In this document: positions 53,954 through 62,375 of the stretch, in pieces
Layout of the letters: each line of letters begins with the position of its first letter
Position numbering within the stretch: the stretch's first letter is position 1
Assembly: GCA_052400685.1 (NCBI GenBank)
Contig: JBQTGJ010000001.1
From: CAZHHH01 sp052400685
GTDB lineage: Bacteria > Bacteroidota > Bacteroidia > Bacteroidales > Marinilabiliaceae
Strand: one strand, 5' to 3'
Length of the DNA stretch: 64,000 nucleotides
Notes under the pieces: model-generated
The model's database searches: none
What the model was told of the DNA's origin: nothing
The model's input: only the letters and a program-made list of their open reading frames with translations
Translations under genes and position numbers: made by a program

Positions 53954-54079
53954 TTTCTGTCCATAGAGAAGGGCGCTTTATATACAAAGTGCAAATTTAA
54001 GGGTTTAGAATTGAAAATAGTTGAGATCACCGGCATCTATAGCCATTTTTAGGTTAAGCATAACGCCGAAGCTGACTTT
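53954..54079 (+). repeat. Dispersed intergenic repeat, copy I (degenerate)
   Basis: CTGTCCATAG at left, then weakly conserved middle, then TAGCCATTTTTAGGTTAAGCATAACGCCGAAGCTGAC at right. It occupies most of the 327-base gap between DUF4783 and rlmH, ending 28 bases before the rlmH ATG. Confidence 0.55.
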
Positions 54080-54107
54080 TTTTGTGGTACAAAATAATGA
54101 CTGAAAA

Positions 54108-54581
54108 ATGAAAACGCATCTTATAATGATTGGTCGTACGGATGACGCATGGCTCAAAACCGGCATTTCGGTGTATGTAAACCGGATTTTACGATATATA
54201 CCATTCCAATTTACAGTGGTTCCGGATGTTAAAAATGGCAAGAGCCTGCCGTTACAAGTTTTGAAGGAGAAAGAAGGCGAAGCTTTGTTGAAGTTATTTA
54301 CGCCCGGTGATATGGTTGTCCTTTTGGATGAAAAGGGAAAACATTTTGCTTCGCGCGAGTTGGCTTCTTTTATGGAAAGACAAATGTTGTCGGGGGTAAA
54401 AAATCTGTTTTTTGTTATTGGTGGTGCCTATGGATTTTCGGATGCTGTATATCAGCGCGCGGGTGCAAAAATGAGCCTATCAAGAATGACGTTTTCTCAT
54501 CAAATGGTTCGGCTTATTTTCGCAGAGCAACTTTACCGGGCCATGACTATTATAAATAATGAGCCTTATCATCACGACTAA
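54108..54581 (+). CDS. rlmH: 23S rRNA pseudouridine-1915 N3-methyltransferase
   Basis: 157 residues. SPOUT-fold methyltransferase acting on helix 69 of 23S rRNA in the 70S ribosome. C-terminal knot motifs are clear: VLLDEKGKHFASRELA, FFVIGGAYGFSD (SAM-binding loop), and SLSRMTFSHQMVRLIFAEQLYRAMTIINNEPYHHD at the end, the conserved RlmH tail. Full length. Confidence 0.96.
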   Translation: MKTHLIMIGRTDDAWLKTGISVYVNRILRYIPFQFTVVPDVKNGKSLPLQVLKEKEGEALLKLFTPGDMVVLLDEKGKHFASRELASFMERQMLSGVKNLFFVIGGAYGFSDAVYQRAGAKMSLSRMTFSHQMVRLIFAEQLYRAMTIINNEPYHHD

Positions 54582-54924
54582 ATTGGTTGTTGTCAGCAAT
54601 AAAGACATTTTTTTTATTATTCTTGGTTTTAAACGGGTTATTGACGGCCGACGCCTTCCCCTTTTTTTAGACTTTGAAAAGAAACAGCTCGAAGAAAGGT
54701 GTAAATACCAATTAAATTGAGACATGAAATTTTTTCCCGATTTATTAAATCAGATTATTTAGAAATGGAAATGACAACAATGTAGATTTCTTATTTGCAG
54801 CACGGGTTTTCGGGCAGGTACGATATTGTCTGGAGTCGTGATTTTTTTGGGGGAGAAGTTTTTGCATAGCGTTTTAATCATTTCTGCACGTTTCTTGTTA
54901 TTTTGCGATTAAATCCTGAATTAT
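54582..54924. other. Intergenic region between rlmH and the large histidine kinase gene
   Basis: 343 bases. No credible frame, no dispersed-repeat copy and no strong hairpin. A TTATTTTG close to the kinase ATG resembles a -7 box weakly. Otherwise nothing recognised. Confidence 0.35.
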
Positions 54925-57900
54925 ATGTCGCAGTATAAAAAAATAGCTTTTCTTTTTTTAAGTCTCTTTCTTCTTTTTTTATTAGCAGGGACGGTGCTTT
55001 ATCATTTTGGGGATCAAAATCCGCAACGCACTTTTTCAGCACAGAAATTAGAGAGTAGGATTCAAAAGGACCGGGATGAAATGAAAACTCTGTTAGAGAG
55101 TTTTGATTTGTCGGCATACACCTCACATGAAAAATTATGGGCTGGATTGGACTCTTTTAAGTCGGGTGATTATGATATTCTTATATTTCAGGGGTTTGAG
55201 CTGGTGGCCTGGAATAATCAGTTATTACCCGTAGAAGGAATAAACCCGCAGTATTTTCGTCATTCGTTGGTGCGTTTGGATAATGGTTGGTATCTCACTG
55301 TTTCAATTCAGTCGAACGATGTACTGATGGTGGCTTTTAGTTTGCTTAAAAGTGAATATCATTACCAAAATGCGTTTCTGCAGGATGGGTTTCCCCAAAA
55401 ATATGGATTAGATGCTTCAGTTAGCATCGACAGGCAGCAACGTCCTGATGACGTCCCTGTGTTCGATGAAAACGGAAATTTTCTTTTTGGATTAACGCCG
55501 AATAATACCATTTCTCAGAATTCAAATGTCTTGAGCCTCTCTACGGTGATGTGGTTATTGGCTTTGATTTGTTTGTGGGTTTGTTTGTTTGTGGGTTTGC
55601 TTAGCTTAAAAGGCAGTCGGTGGATCAATCTTTTTTGGTTGCTTGCTGCTGGTCTCTTTACCTGGCTGTTTTATTATTTTATGTGGAAGAGATCGCTTCT
55701 GGTTAATGTATATCCCGATTTTTTTTCTCCGGCGAATTTTGCGGCTTCTTCTTTTTTGCCATCGTTGGGGCATCTGGTTTTGTACGTTCTGCTATTAGTC
55801 ACCATTTCTTTTTGGTTTTTTAGGTTTTATAAGTTTCCGGATAATTTTTATAGTATTCATTTTAACCGTTTTAGGCGAGTGTCTGCCTTGGTTTTTTTTC
55901 TGGCAATATTGTTGTTGATACTTATATATATCAATAAGCTGTTTTATTTATTGGTAACGCATTCATCAGGAACGGTTGTTGTTACGAAAGTTGTTGATAT
56001 TAATTGGGTTGCACTTGTTCGAATGTCTATTTTTGGTGGGTTACTGCTGTCATTTGAATTGATTTATGAGCGGGTTGTTGTTCTGTTTCTACCTCTTTTT
56101 TCACGCAAACAATTATTGCTTATTATTGTCCTGATGGCGGCATTGTTTGGGGTGATGTTTAAAGGCCCGGGCGTGGGCGAAAGCGATTGGATTTTCGTTT
56201 TATTTGTGGTGTTGGGTGCTATTTTGGTTTACGCCCGTCGTCGCTCCAATTATTCGCATCTATCAACATCTTATTTATGGATTGCTGGCTTGTTTGCTAT
56301 CTATACAGGTGCTACTCTACTTGACCAATCCATCCGAAAAGAGGAATCCAATCGGGAATTGCTGATCGAAAATCTGGCTTTTCAGTTGCAACGCGATGAG
56401 GATCCAGTGGCTGAAGTGTATCTGGCAGAGATAGAGAAACAGCTGGCAAATGATGTGACGCTTATTCGGATGCTGGCTCAACCTGATTTGGATACCGATG
56501 CGATTCGAAATCACCTCGTTAAATATTATTTTTATGGGTATTGGGGGCGTTACGATTTGCAAGTGATTCCTTGTTGGCCCAAAGGCGACGTTTATTTACA
56601 GGAGACCGATGAGGTGAAAAACTGTTATTCTTATTTTTACCAGATGGTTGAATCATTGGGCTATAAGATTGCTGGTAGCAAGCATTTTCATTATTTGAAT
56701 AATAACAATGGAAGTGTGTCATTTTTTGGCATTTTTCGCTTTTTCCCCGATGATCCGCAAAAGGAGACATCTCTTTTTATTGAGTTGCATTCCAAACCTT
56801 TTTTTGAAGGAACCGGGTACCCTGAATTATTGGTGAATAGCAGGGAACAGGCCCGAATGAAATTGTTTGAAGACTATTCGTATGCAAAATATGTGAATGG
56901 TAAATTGGTGAAGCGATCGGGTGCTTATAGTTATAAAAGTGATCTGAACTTGTATAGTAAAGCTTTACACGGGAAGGTATTTGTTCAGGAGCACGGTTAC
57001 TCCCATTTAGTGTATAAGCCAACCGATAATTTTGCAGTGGTATTAAGCCGTAAGGATTATTCTGTTGGCGATGTTTTTATGGCTTTTTCTATTTTCTTTA
57101 TTTTCTTTTTTGTATTAGGGGGAACGGGACTCTTTTTTGGGCAGTGGCGACGTAAAGGGTTTAGTTTGAAGATTTCTATTCAGAAAAGAATTCAACTGGC
57201 TTTTGTCTTTTTAATGCTTCTGATGTTAGTGGTAGTGGCTGCCGGTACGGTGTTTTATACGGTGCACCAGTTTGAACGAAAGCATCTTGAGTTGCTTGAA
57301 AATAAAATTCAATCGGTTCTGCTGGAGTTAGAGTACAAGGTGGGCTTTGACGGTCCGGAAACATATCTTCCCGAGGAGTATTTTAACTATCAGCTTCAGA
57401 TGTTATCCAATGTTTTTAATTGCGATATTAACCTCTTTGGTGTTGATGGGAAGCTGGTGGGGACGTCACGGCCCGAGATTTATCGTCACGGACTCTCTGG
57501 TATCCAGATGAACCCGTCGGCATATTATCAGTTGGCCTATACCGAAGCCGAGCATTATCTCGATAAAGAACGCATTGGCGGAATGGATTATTTGTCTTTT
57601 TATGTGCCTTTTTTAAATAGTGAAAATAGATTGGCGGGATTTGTGAATTTACCTTATTTTGTGGGTAATAACGAATTAGAAGATGAAATCTCGTCTGTCA
57701 TTGTTACCATCATTAATTTTTATCTTGTGTTTTCGTTCCTGGTGATTGGTTTTGCTGTTTTTTTGGCCCGACAAATTACACGTCCGTTGCTAATGCTTCA
57801 AAATAAAATTTCCAAAGTGAAATTGGGTCATCTTAATGAGAAAATTGATTATCGTAAGGAAGATGAAATTGGTGAGCTGGTGATAGAATATAACCGAATG

Positions 57901-58638
57901 GTGGATGAGTTAGCGGTGAGTGCTGAGAAATTGGCTAAAGGGGAACGTGAATTGGCGTGGCGTGAAATGGCTAAACAGATAGCACATGAAATTAAGAACC
58001 CTTTGACGCCGATGAAACTTAATATTCAATATCTTCAGCGCGCCTGGAACGATCAAACAACTGATTTTGGCGATTATCTTAAAAGGGTCACAAATTCGTT
58101 GATTGAACAGATTAATTCATTGTCGACCATCGCTTCCGAGTTTAGTCAGTTTGCTCAGATGCCGTCTGCTAAAGCTGAGAAGGTTAATGTGGTAGAAAAG
58201 ATTAAGAACACGATTGATCTGTACGCCGGAACCGATGGTGTTGAGTTATCTTTTACGTGTCATACTCCTTCAAAAGTAATGGTTAAAGCAGATGGAGAGC
58301 AACTCTTGCGGGTATTTAATAATTTGATTAAAAATGCCATCCAGGCTGCCCGACCTGGAATTGCAATTAAGGTAGATGTTGAAGTGCAGTTGGTTTCTGA
58401 TAATGTTTGTGTGATTGTCCGGGATAATGGAAGAGGCGTTACGGAAGAAATAAGAGATAAACTTTTTGTCCCCAGCTTTACCACAAAAAGCGGCGGAATG
58501 GGGCTTGGTCTCGCTATTGTTCGACGTATTGTCGAAAATGCCGGAGGCGATATAAAGTATGAGCCCAATAGCGATGGGGGGGCTGTTTTTATCGTCGAGT
58601 TACCTGTGGTTAATTATTCATCGGCTTCTGACGAGTAA
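54925..58638 (+). CDS. Large membrane sensor histidine kinase, NtrY-like, with HAMP domain
   Basis: 1237 residues, far longer than typical kinases. An N-terminal membrane anchor is followed by a short extracytoplasmic region (about 30-205). A block of several more membrane spans lies at about 210-480, then a second extracytoplasmic region (to about 710), another span, a third sensor region (about 770-925), a final span with HAMP (about 930-1005), then HisKA with phospho-acceptor His1021 in IAHEIKNPLTPMKL and an HATPase (NLIKNAIQAA, VRDNGRGV, GGMGLGLAIVRRIVENAGG). No cognate response regulator is adjacent. The 3' end overlaps the convergent RDD gene by 25 bases. Confidence 0.9.
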   Translation: MSQYKKIAFLFLSLFLLFLLAGTVLYHFGDQNPQRTFSAQKLESRIQKDRDEMKTLLESFDLSAYTSHEKLWAGLDSFKSGDYDILIFQGFELVAWNNQLLPVEGINPQYFRHSLVRLDNGWYLTVSIQSNDVLMVAFSLLKSEYHYQNAFLQDGFPQKYGLDASVSIDRQQRPDDVPVFDENGNFLFGLTPNNTISQNSNVLSLSTVMWLLALICLWVCLFVGLLSLKGSRWINLFWLLAAGLFTWLFYYFMWKRSLLVNVYPDFFSPANFAASSFLPSLGHLVLYVLLLVTISFWFFRFYKFPDNFYSIHFNRFRRVSALVFFLAILLLILIYINKLFYLLVTHSSGTVVVTKVVDINWVALVRMSIFGGLLLSFELIYERVVVLFLPLFSRKQLLLIIVLMAALFGVMFKGPGVGESDWIFVLFVVLGAILVYARRRSNYSHLSTSYLWIAGLFAIYTGATLLDQSIRKEESNRELLIENLAFQLQRDEDPVAEVYLAEIEKQLANDVTLIRMLAQPDLDTDAIRNHLVKYYFYGYWGRYDLQVIPCWPKGDVYLQETDEVKNCYSYFYQMVESLGYKIAGSKHFHYLNNNNGSVSFFGIFRFFPDDPQKETSLFIELHSKPFFEGTGYPELLVNSREQARMKLFEDYSYAKYVNGKLVKRSGAYSYKSDLNLYSKALHGKVFVQEHGYSHLVYKPTDNFAVVLSRKDYSVGDVFMAFSIFFIFFFVLGGTGLFFGQWRRKGFSLKISIQKRIQLAFVFLMLLMLVVVAAGTVFYTVHQFERKHLELLENKIQSVLLELEYKVGFDGPETYLPEEYFNYQLQMLSNVFNCDINLFGVDGKLVGTSRPEIYRHGLSGIQMNPSAYYQLAYTEAEHYLDKERIGGMDYLSFYVPFLNSENRLAGFVNLPYFVGNNELEDEISSVIVTIINFYLVFSFLVIGFAVFLARQITRPLLMLQNKISKVKLGHLNEKIDYRKEDEIGELVIEYNRMVDELAVSAEKLAKGERELAWREMAKQIAHEIKNPLTPMKLNIQYLQRAWNDQTTDFGDYLKRVTNSLIEQINSLSTIASEFSQFAQMPSAKAEKVNVVEKIKNTIDLYAGTDGVELSFTCHTPSKVMVKADGEQLLRVFNNLIKNAIQAARPGIAIKVDVEVQLVSDNVCVIVRDNGRGVTEEIRDKLFVPSFTTKSGGMGLGLAIVRRIVENAGGDIKYEPNSDGGAVFIVELPVVNYSSASDE

Positions 58639-59006
58639 ATAACTGTTGTTTGTGCCCAGATATCAGCCAATCGTTGCCCTTTGTGATACAGAAACCAAAA
58701 GTCGATGATGTTCAATCCGGGAATTAACATGACTAAACCTCGTATTATCGATTTTTCAGGATAGTTCACCAACGACTCTTGTTTTGGAAGTGTGATGACC
58801 TTTAGATGGAGCAATCGTTTTCCAAAGCTTTGCCCTTTTAAAAATGGCAGCGAGTCGCGGGTAAGATGGTATATTATCCCTAGCAGCCATCCGATTCTGG
58901 GAAACAGACATAAAATTGCCACAATAATTATATCGATGATAGCTGCAATGATGCGTTCAGTTAAAGGCATCGTAAATACAGGTTTAACAGGTTCTGTGTT
59001 TTGCAT
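58614..59006 (-). CDS. RDD-family membrane protein
   Basis: 130 residues from ATG 59006 (MQNTEPVKP); a longer frame to 59048 is possible. Hydrophobic spans at ERIIAAIIDIIIVAILCLFP, IGWLLGIIYHLT and IRGLVMLIPGLNIIDFWFLY, with the RDD-like RIIAAIID arginine-aspartate pattern and GQSFGKRLLHLKV. Role unknown; RDD proteins are sometimes ion exchangers. The C-terminus overlaps the kinase gene. Confidence 0.82.
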   Translation of the reverse strand: MQNTEPVKPVFTMPLTERIIAAIIDIIIVAILCLFPRIGWLLGIIYHLTRDSLPFLKGQSFGKRLLHLKVITLPKQESLVNYPEKSIIRGLVMLIPGLNIIDFWFLYHKGQRLADIWAQTTVIYSSEADE

Positions 59007-59056
59007 TTGCGTTATTGAGTATTTGGCGTTAAAGATAGAAAGATTCACCTTTGCTT

Positions 59057-59632
59057 TTACGAGAGATCTTCCATTTTTATTAATCCATTTAATATCGCAT
59101 ATACGGTTAATCCCGACACACTTTTTATTTGTAGTTTACGTGTAATGTTTTTCCGGTGTGAGATGACTGTGTGTGTGCTGATAAATAGTTTTGAGGCAAT
59201 TTCTTTGTTGGTCAGGCCTAGTGCTACGTTTTCAAGTATCAGTTTCTCACGGGGCGTTAGTTCTTCTGAGTTTTCATATTCCAACTCTCCTTCTGCCGGT
59301 TTTATGCAGGCGGTTAGTTTTTCTATAATAGTTAGCTTCGAATCAAGAGCTGATATTTGATTTTGGGGTGAGCCCGAAGGCAAAGGTGTGTTAATAAGAT
59401 GAATTACTTGTGTTGAGGCCGGGATGCTTTTTTTTAACTCTTTTTCATCGTGTATAGCCGCTATTGAAGTGTTGATGATGAGAAGATCCGGCGAATGATG
59501 TTCCAGCATTTCTGATAATCCCAGATGAGTACCAAGTACTTCTATTCCTGTCACCTCCGGGAATTGTCCAAGGATGTCCGTTAAACCTTTTCGAATGAGA
59601 TAGGATGGTTCTGCTATCAGTACTTTTAACAT
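59057..59632 (-). CDS. LuxR/NarL-type regulator with degenerate receiver domain
   Basis: 191 residues. The N-terminal half follows the receiver fold (MLKVLIAEPSYLIRKGLTDIL), but the usual acidic pair reads Glu8-Pro9 and the phospho-acceptor position is Asn54 (LLIINTS), so phosphorylation is unlikely. The C-terminal GerE helix-turn-helix is complete (LTPREKLILENVALGLTNKEIASKLFIS...HRKNI). It probably binds DNA independently of a kinase, or responds to another signal. The next gene on the same strand upstream is the hemerythrin-like protein, 194 bases away with a repeat copy between. Confidence 0.9.
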   Translation of the reverse strand: MLKVLIAEPSYLIRKGLTDILGQFPEVTGIEVLGTHLGLSEMLEHHSPDLLIINTSIAAIHDEKELKKSIPASTQVIHLINTPLPSGSPQNQISALDSKLTIIEKLTACIKPAEGELEYENSEELTPREKLILENVALGLTNKEIASKLFISTHTVISHRKNITRKLQIKSVSGLTVYAILNGLIKMEDLS

Positions 59633-59682
59633 TTTTGCTTTTTGTTAGTTAGTGCTAGCCCTAAAACTTTTGCTGACTAGTT

Positions 59683-59824
59683 AGTGCCTGTCCGTAAAGT
59701 CGGGAGTTTGACTAGAAAGTTCAAAATCAAGGCTTGCGCAGCTCGTGAAATGTGAGTTTACTGGTGTAAATGATCATTTTGAGAGCAAGCGTAACGCCGA
59801 AGTTGGCCTTTACAGACAGACTCT
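59683..59824 (+). repeat. Dispersed intergenic repeat, copy J (best full-length copy, reference)
   Basis: 142 bases. The ends are inverted repeats: AGTGCCTGTCCGTAAAG and CTTTACAGACAGACTCT match in 14 of 17 positions after reverse complementing. Inner blocks are GTTCAAAATCAAGGCTTGCG, GTGAGTTTACTGGTGTAAAT, GATCATTTTGAGAGC and AAGCGTAACGCCGAAGTTGG. The right end lies two bases from the stop codon of the hemerythrin-like gene. Confidence 0.85.
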
Positions 59825-59826
59825 GG

Positions 59827-60573
59827 TTACAGCGCCTGGAATTTTATGTATAACTCTTTTTCCTTTTGCTGAACAATGGGAATCAAAACATTATCTTCCA
59901 ACAGGGTGTGATCTCTTAAGTCTTTTCCTAACCGATAGAGTTCCAGCAATAAATTTGAAAACTGACAATTACTCGATAGTGGTGGAATATGTTTTAATAA
60001 GAGACTCTGCAGGTCATAAACTTTCTCATCTAAATCACTGTGATTTTCCATATACCAATCAATGGAATAACCCTTGTATTTTTTTCGGAAAGTTTCAATT
60101 GGCATTTTGCCTTCCAGCGTTGCCGTCAGGTCTATTGTATAAGGAAATGTCTTAACTTCTTCTTCTTCAATGTGCGCCGCAAATTCTTGGATGTATTCTC
60201 TGAAAAATTGAATCATGAGCTGTGCCGATCTGTCGGGCAGATCGGAATAGTTCTCTAATTGTTCAATCTCTTTTTCTATCCTTGGAATCTGGTAATTGAG
60301 ATAACATTTATGCGTATTTCTCAAATAGGTTATTAACCATGTTGGTGATTGTTGTATTAACTGTTCCTGGGGAAAGTAATCTCTATCATTAAACCATTGG
60401 GCTAAATGAAGAAAAGAGTCTACCTCTATGTTATTTTCTTTGCAAACAGTTGCAATGGTTTTATCCTTAAACCCGTACGGTATTTGTAATCGTTGGATCA
60501 CTGCTATTATCTCGAAGTTCATTGTCACGAGATCCGATAGTTTCATGTTGGCATGAATTCTCATAATAGGCAT
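59827..60573 (-). CDS. Hemerythrin-like domain protein (RIC/ScdA-related)
   Basis: 248 residues. The N-terminal stretch (LSDLVTMNFEIIAVIQRLQIPYGFKDKTIATVCKE) resembles the DUF542 helical domain of RIC/ScdA iron-sulfur-repair proteins but lacks the cysteines seen there. The hemerythrin part has metal-ligand candidates: His in LRNTHKCYLNY, FAAHIEEEE, MENHSDLDEK and LRDHTLLEDNVLIPI, the expected di-iron four-helix pattern. Role in iron-sulfur repair or nitrosative/oxygen sensing is inferred. Its neighbour is the LuxR-type regulator. Confidence 0.85.
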   Translation of the reverse strand: MPIMRIHANMKLSDLVTMNFEIIAVIQRLQIPYGFKDKTIATVCKENNIEVDSFLHLAQWFNDRDYFPQEQLIQQSPTWLITYLRNTHKCYLNYQIPRIEKEIEQLENYSDLPDRSAQLMIQFFREYIQEFAAHIEEEEVKTFPYTIDLTATLEGKMPIETFRKKYKGYSIDWYMENHSDLDEKVYDLQSLLLKHIPPLSSNCQFSNLLLELYRLGKDLRDHTLLEDNVLIPIVQQKEKELYIKFQAL

Positions 60574-60762
60574 TTTATTTAGAATGTGTAAAAATAGTGT
60601 TTTTTTAGCAATAATTTTATGATTTTCGATATTAATACTTTTTTAAGATTCCCCCCAATTTTAACCTTGTTATAGCTGAATTTAAGATTCCCCAAAACTT
60701 GATTTTTTTTGTTTTTTCGTTGTCTGGATTGCAGTTGTCGCAACGAAAATAGCAGATATAAA

Positions 60763-60851
60763 TAGTCCTTGTCCATAAAGTTAGGAAGTCAGGAGATTGA
60801 GCTGTAAAGTTCAAATTCAAGATTTTTTCAGCCCGTAAAATGGTCATTAAT
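60763..60851 (+). repeat. Dispersed intergenic repeat, partial copy K (left half)
   Basis: AGTCCTTGTCCATAAAGTTAG followed by GTCAGGAG, GTTCAAATTCAAG and CCCGTAAAATGGTCATT. The right half is missing, and the sequence departs after about 60851. Confidence 0.6.
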
Positions 60852-60910
60852 ATGGCAGATGATATTTTCCAACCGTTTTTTTGATTGCAGGTTGAAATTG
60901 GGTAAAGCAA

Positions 60911-60956
60911 AAAAAAATGACTGTGTTTATAGTAAGTCTATAGCCACAGTCATTTT
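60911..60956 (-). terminator. Intrinsic terminator of the era-der group
   Basis: AAAATGACTGTG (60914-60925) pairs with CACAGTCATTTT (60945-60956), with an inner TATAG/CTATA stem. On the minus strand it is followed by a long T-run. It lies about 75 bases past the der stop. Confidence 0.85.
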
Positions 60957-61029
60957 AGATGTAAAGTCATCTGCTTGAGTTAATCATTGGTCTCCAATTA
61001 ATGAAAAATGGGAATTGGCGGGTATCGCA

Positions 61030-62343
61030 TTATTTTTTTCGCATGAAGACATTGAATGGAACGCCCGAGAAATCCCATCTCCCTCTTATTTTATTTTCCA
61101 AAAAGCGTTTGTAGGGCTCTTTTACGTACTGCGGCAAGTTGCAGAAAAAGGCAAATGACGGCGGAAAGGTCGGCAATTGTGTGATGAATTTTATTTTGAT
61201 ATATTTTCCTTTGTTAGCCGGTGGTGGATTACTGGCGATAAGAGGCAACAAAAATTCATTTAATTGTGACGTCGCTATTTTTCGTTTGCGATTTTCATTG
61301 ACTCTGACCGCTTCTTCAATGACCTTAAATATTCGTTGTTTTGCGGTGGTTGACGTAAATACAATCGGGTAATCGGTATATGGTGCTGTTTTTGATCGTA
61401 TGTCGGCTTCAAAAGTTTTAACTGTATTATTGTCCTTTTCTATCAGATCCCATTTGTTTACCACTATTACAACCCCTTTTCGGTTTTTCTCAATCAGACT
61501 GAATATTTTTTGATCCTGACCTTCCATCCCACGGGTTGCATCTATCATTAGAATACATACGTCGGAATCTTCAATGGCACGAATGGCGCGCATAACTGAA
61601 TAAAATTCAAGATCTTCGTTTACTTTGCTTTTCTTCCTGATTCCGGCAGTATCAACCAGTAAGAAATCGTGCCCAAATTTGTTATAGCGGGTGTGAATAC
61701 TGTCTCTTGTGGTTCCCGAAATAGCCGTTACAATATTACGTTCTTCGCCAATTAAAGCGTTGGCGATAGATGATTTTCCCGCATTTGGTCGTCCTACAAT
61801 AGCAAATCGTGGTAAATTTTTGGTTTCTTCATCTTCATCTTTGATTTTATTGGGAAGCTCTTTAACCAGTGCATCCAACAAATCGCCAGTTCCGGCTCCG
61901 TTAATCGATGAAATGGGAAATACCTGCTCCAGACCCAACGCATAAAAATAGGATGACTCAGGTTCCCGATCGTGTGTATCCACTTTGTTAACTACCACAT
62001 ATGCTCTTTTATTTGAGCGACGGATGATTTCGGCCACCGCTTCGTCATAATCAGTTATGCCTGTTGTTACATCTACTACAAACAGTAAAAAATCGGCTTC
62101 CTGAATGGCTATTTCAATTTGGTCTTTGATTGCTGCTTCAAATACATCATCTGAGTTAACCGCGTATCCACCTGTGTCGATGATAGAGAACTCTTTACCG
62201 TTCCATTCTGTTTTTCCGTATAGTCGGTCGCGGGTAACACCACTTGTTTCATCAACGATGGCATGCCGTTTTCCTGTCAGTCTGTTAAACAAGGTCGATT
62301 TGCCTACATTGGGCCTGCCTACTATTGCCACTATATTTCCCAT
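61030..62343 (-). CDS. der: Ribosome assembly GTPase Der (EngA), double G domain
   Basis: 437 residues. Two tandem GTPase domains: G1 GRPNVGKST at 8-16 with DTGGYA and NKVD, and a second at about 185 (GRPNAGKSS, DTAGI, NKWDL). The C-terminal KH-like domain begins at about 355 (RKRKIATSQLNEFLLPLIASNPPP). It acts in 50S subunit maturation. It follows era by 32 bases; both GTPases are probably co-expressed. Confidence 0.97.
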   Translation of the reverse strand: MGNIVAIVGRPNVGKSTLFNRLTGKRHAIVDETSGVTRDRLYGKTEWNGKEFSIIDTGGYAVNSDDVFEAAIKDQIEIAIQEADFLLFVVDVTTGITDYDEAVAEIIRRSNKRAYVVVNKVDTHDREPESSYFYALGLEQVFPISSINGAGTGDLLDALVKELPNKIKDEDEETKNLPRFAIVGRPNAGKSSIANALIGEERNIVTAISGTTRDSIHTRYNKFGHDFLLVDTAGIRKKSKVNEDLEFYSVMRAIRAIEDSDVCILMIDATRGMEGQDQKIFSLIEKNRKGVVIVVNKWDLIEKDNNTVKTFEADIRSKTAPYTDYPIVFTSTTAKQRIFKVIEEAVRVNENRKRKIATSQLNEFLLPLIASNPPPANKGKYIKIKFITQLPTFPPSFAFFCNLPQYVKEPYKRFLENKIRGRWDFSGVPFNVFMRKK

Positions 62344-62375
62344 TTCTGTTTTTCTTTTCTGATATTATTACTGTA

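Larger units (their letters stand above)
60574..61029. other. Intergenic region downstream of der with repeat fragment and direct repeat
   Basis: 456 bases. It holds a partial dispersed repeat (60763-60851), a 13-base direct repeat TTTAAGATTCCCC at 60642 and 60681, and the der terminator at 60911. A 65-codon frame (60579-60776) crosses these repeats and looks spurious. Confidence 0.5.

Noticed and set aside
60579..60776. 65-codon minus-strand frame downstream of der
   Set aside because: It crosses the direct repeat and a dispersed-repeat fragment; lysine-rich by base composition only.
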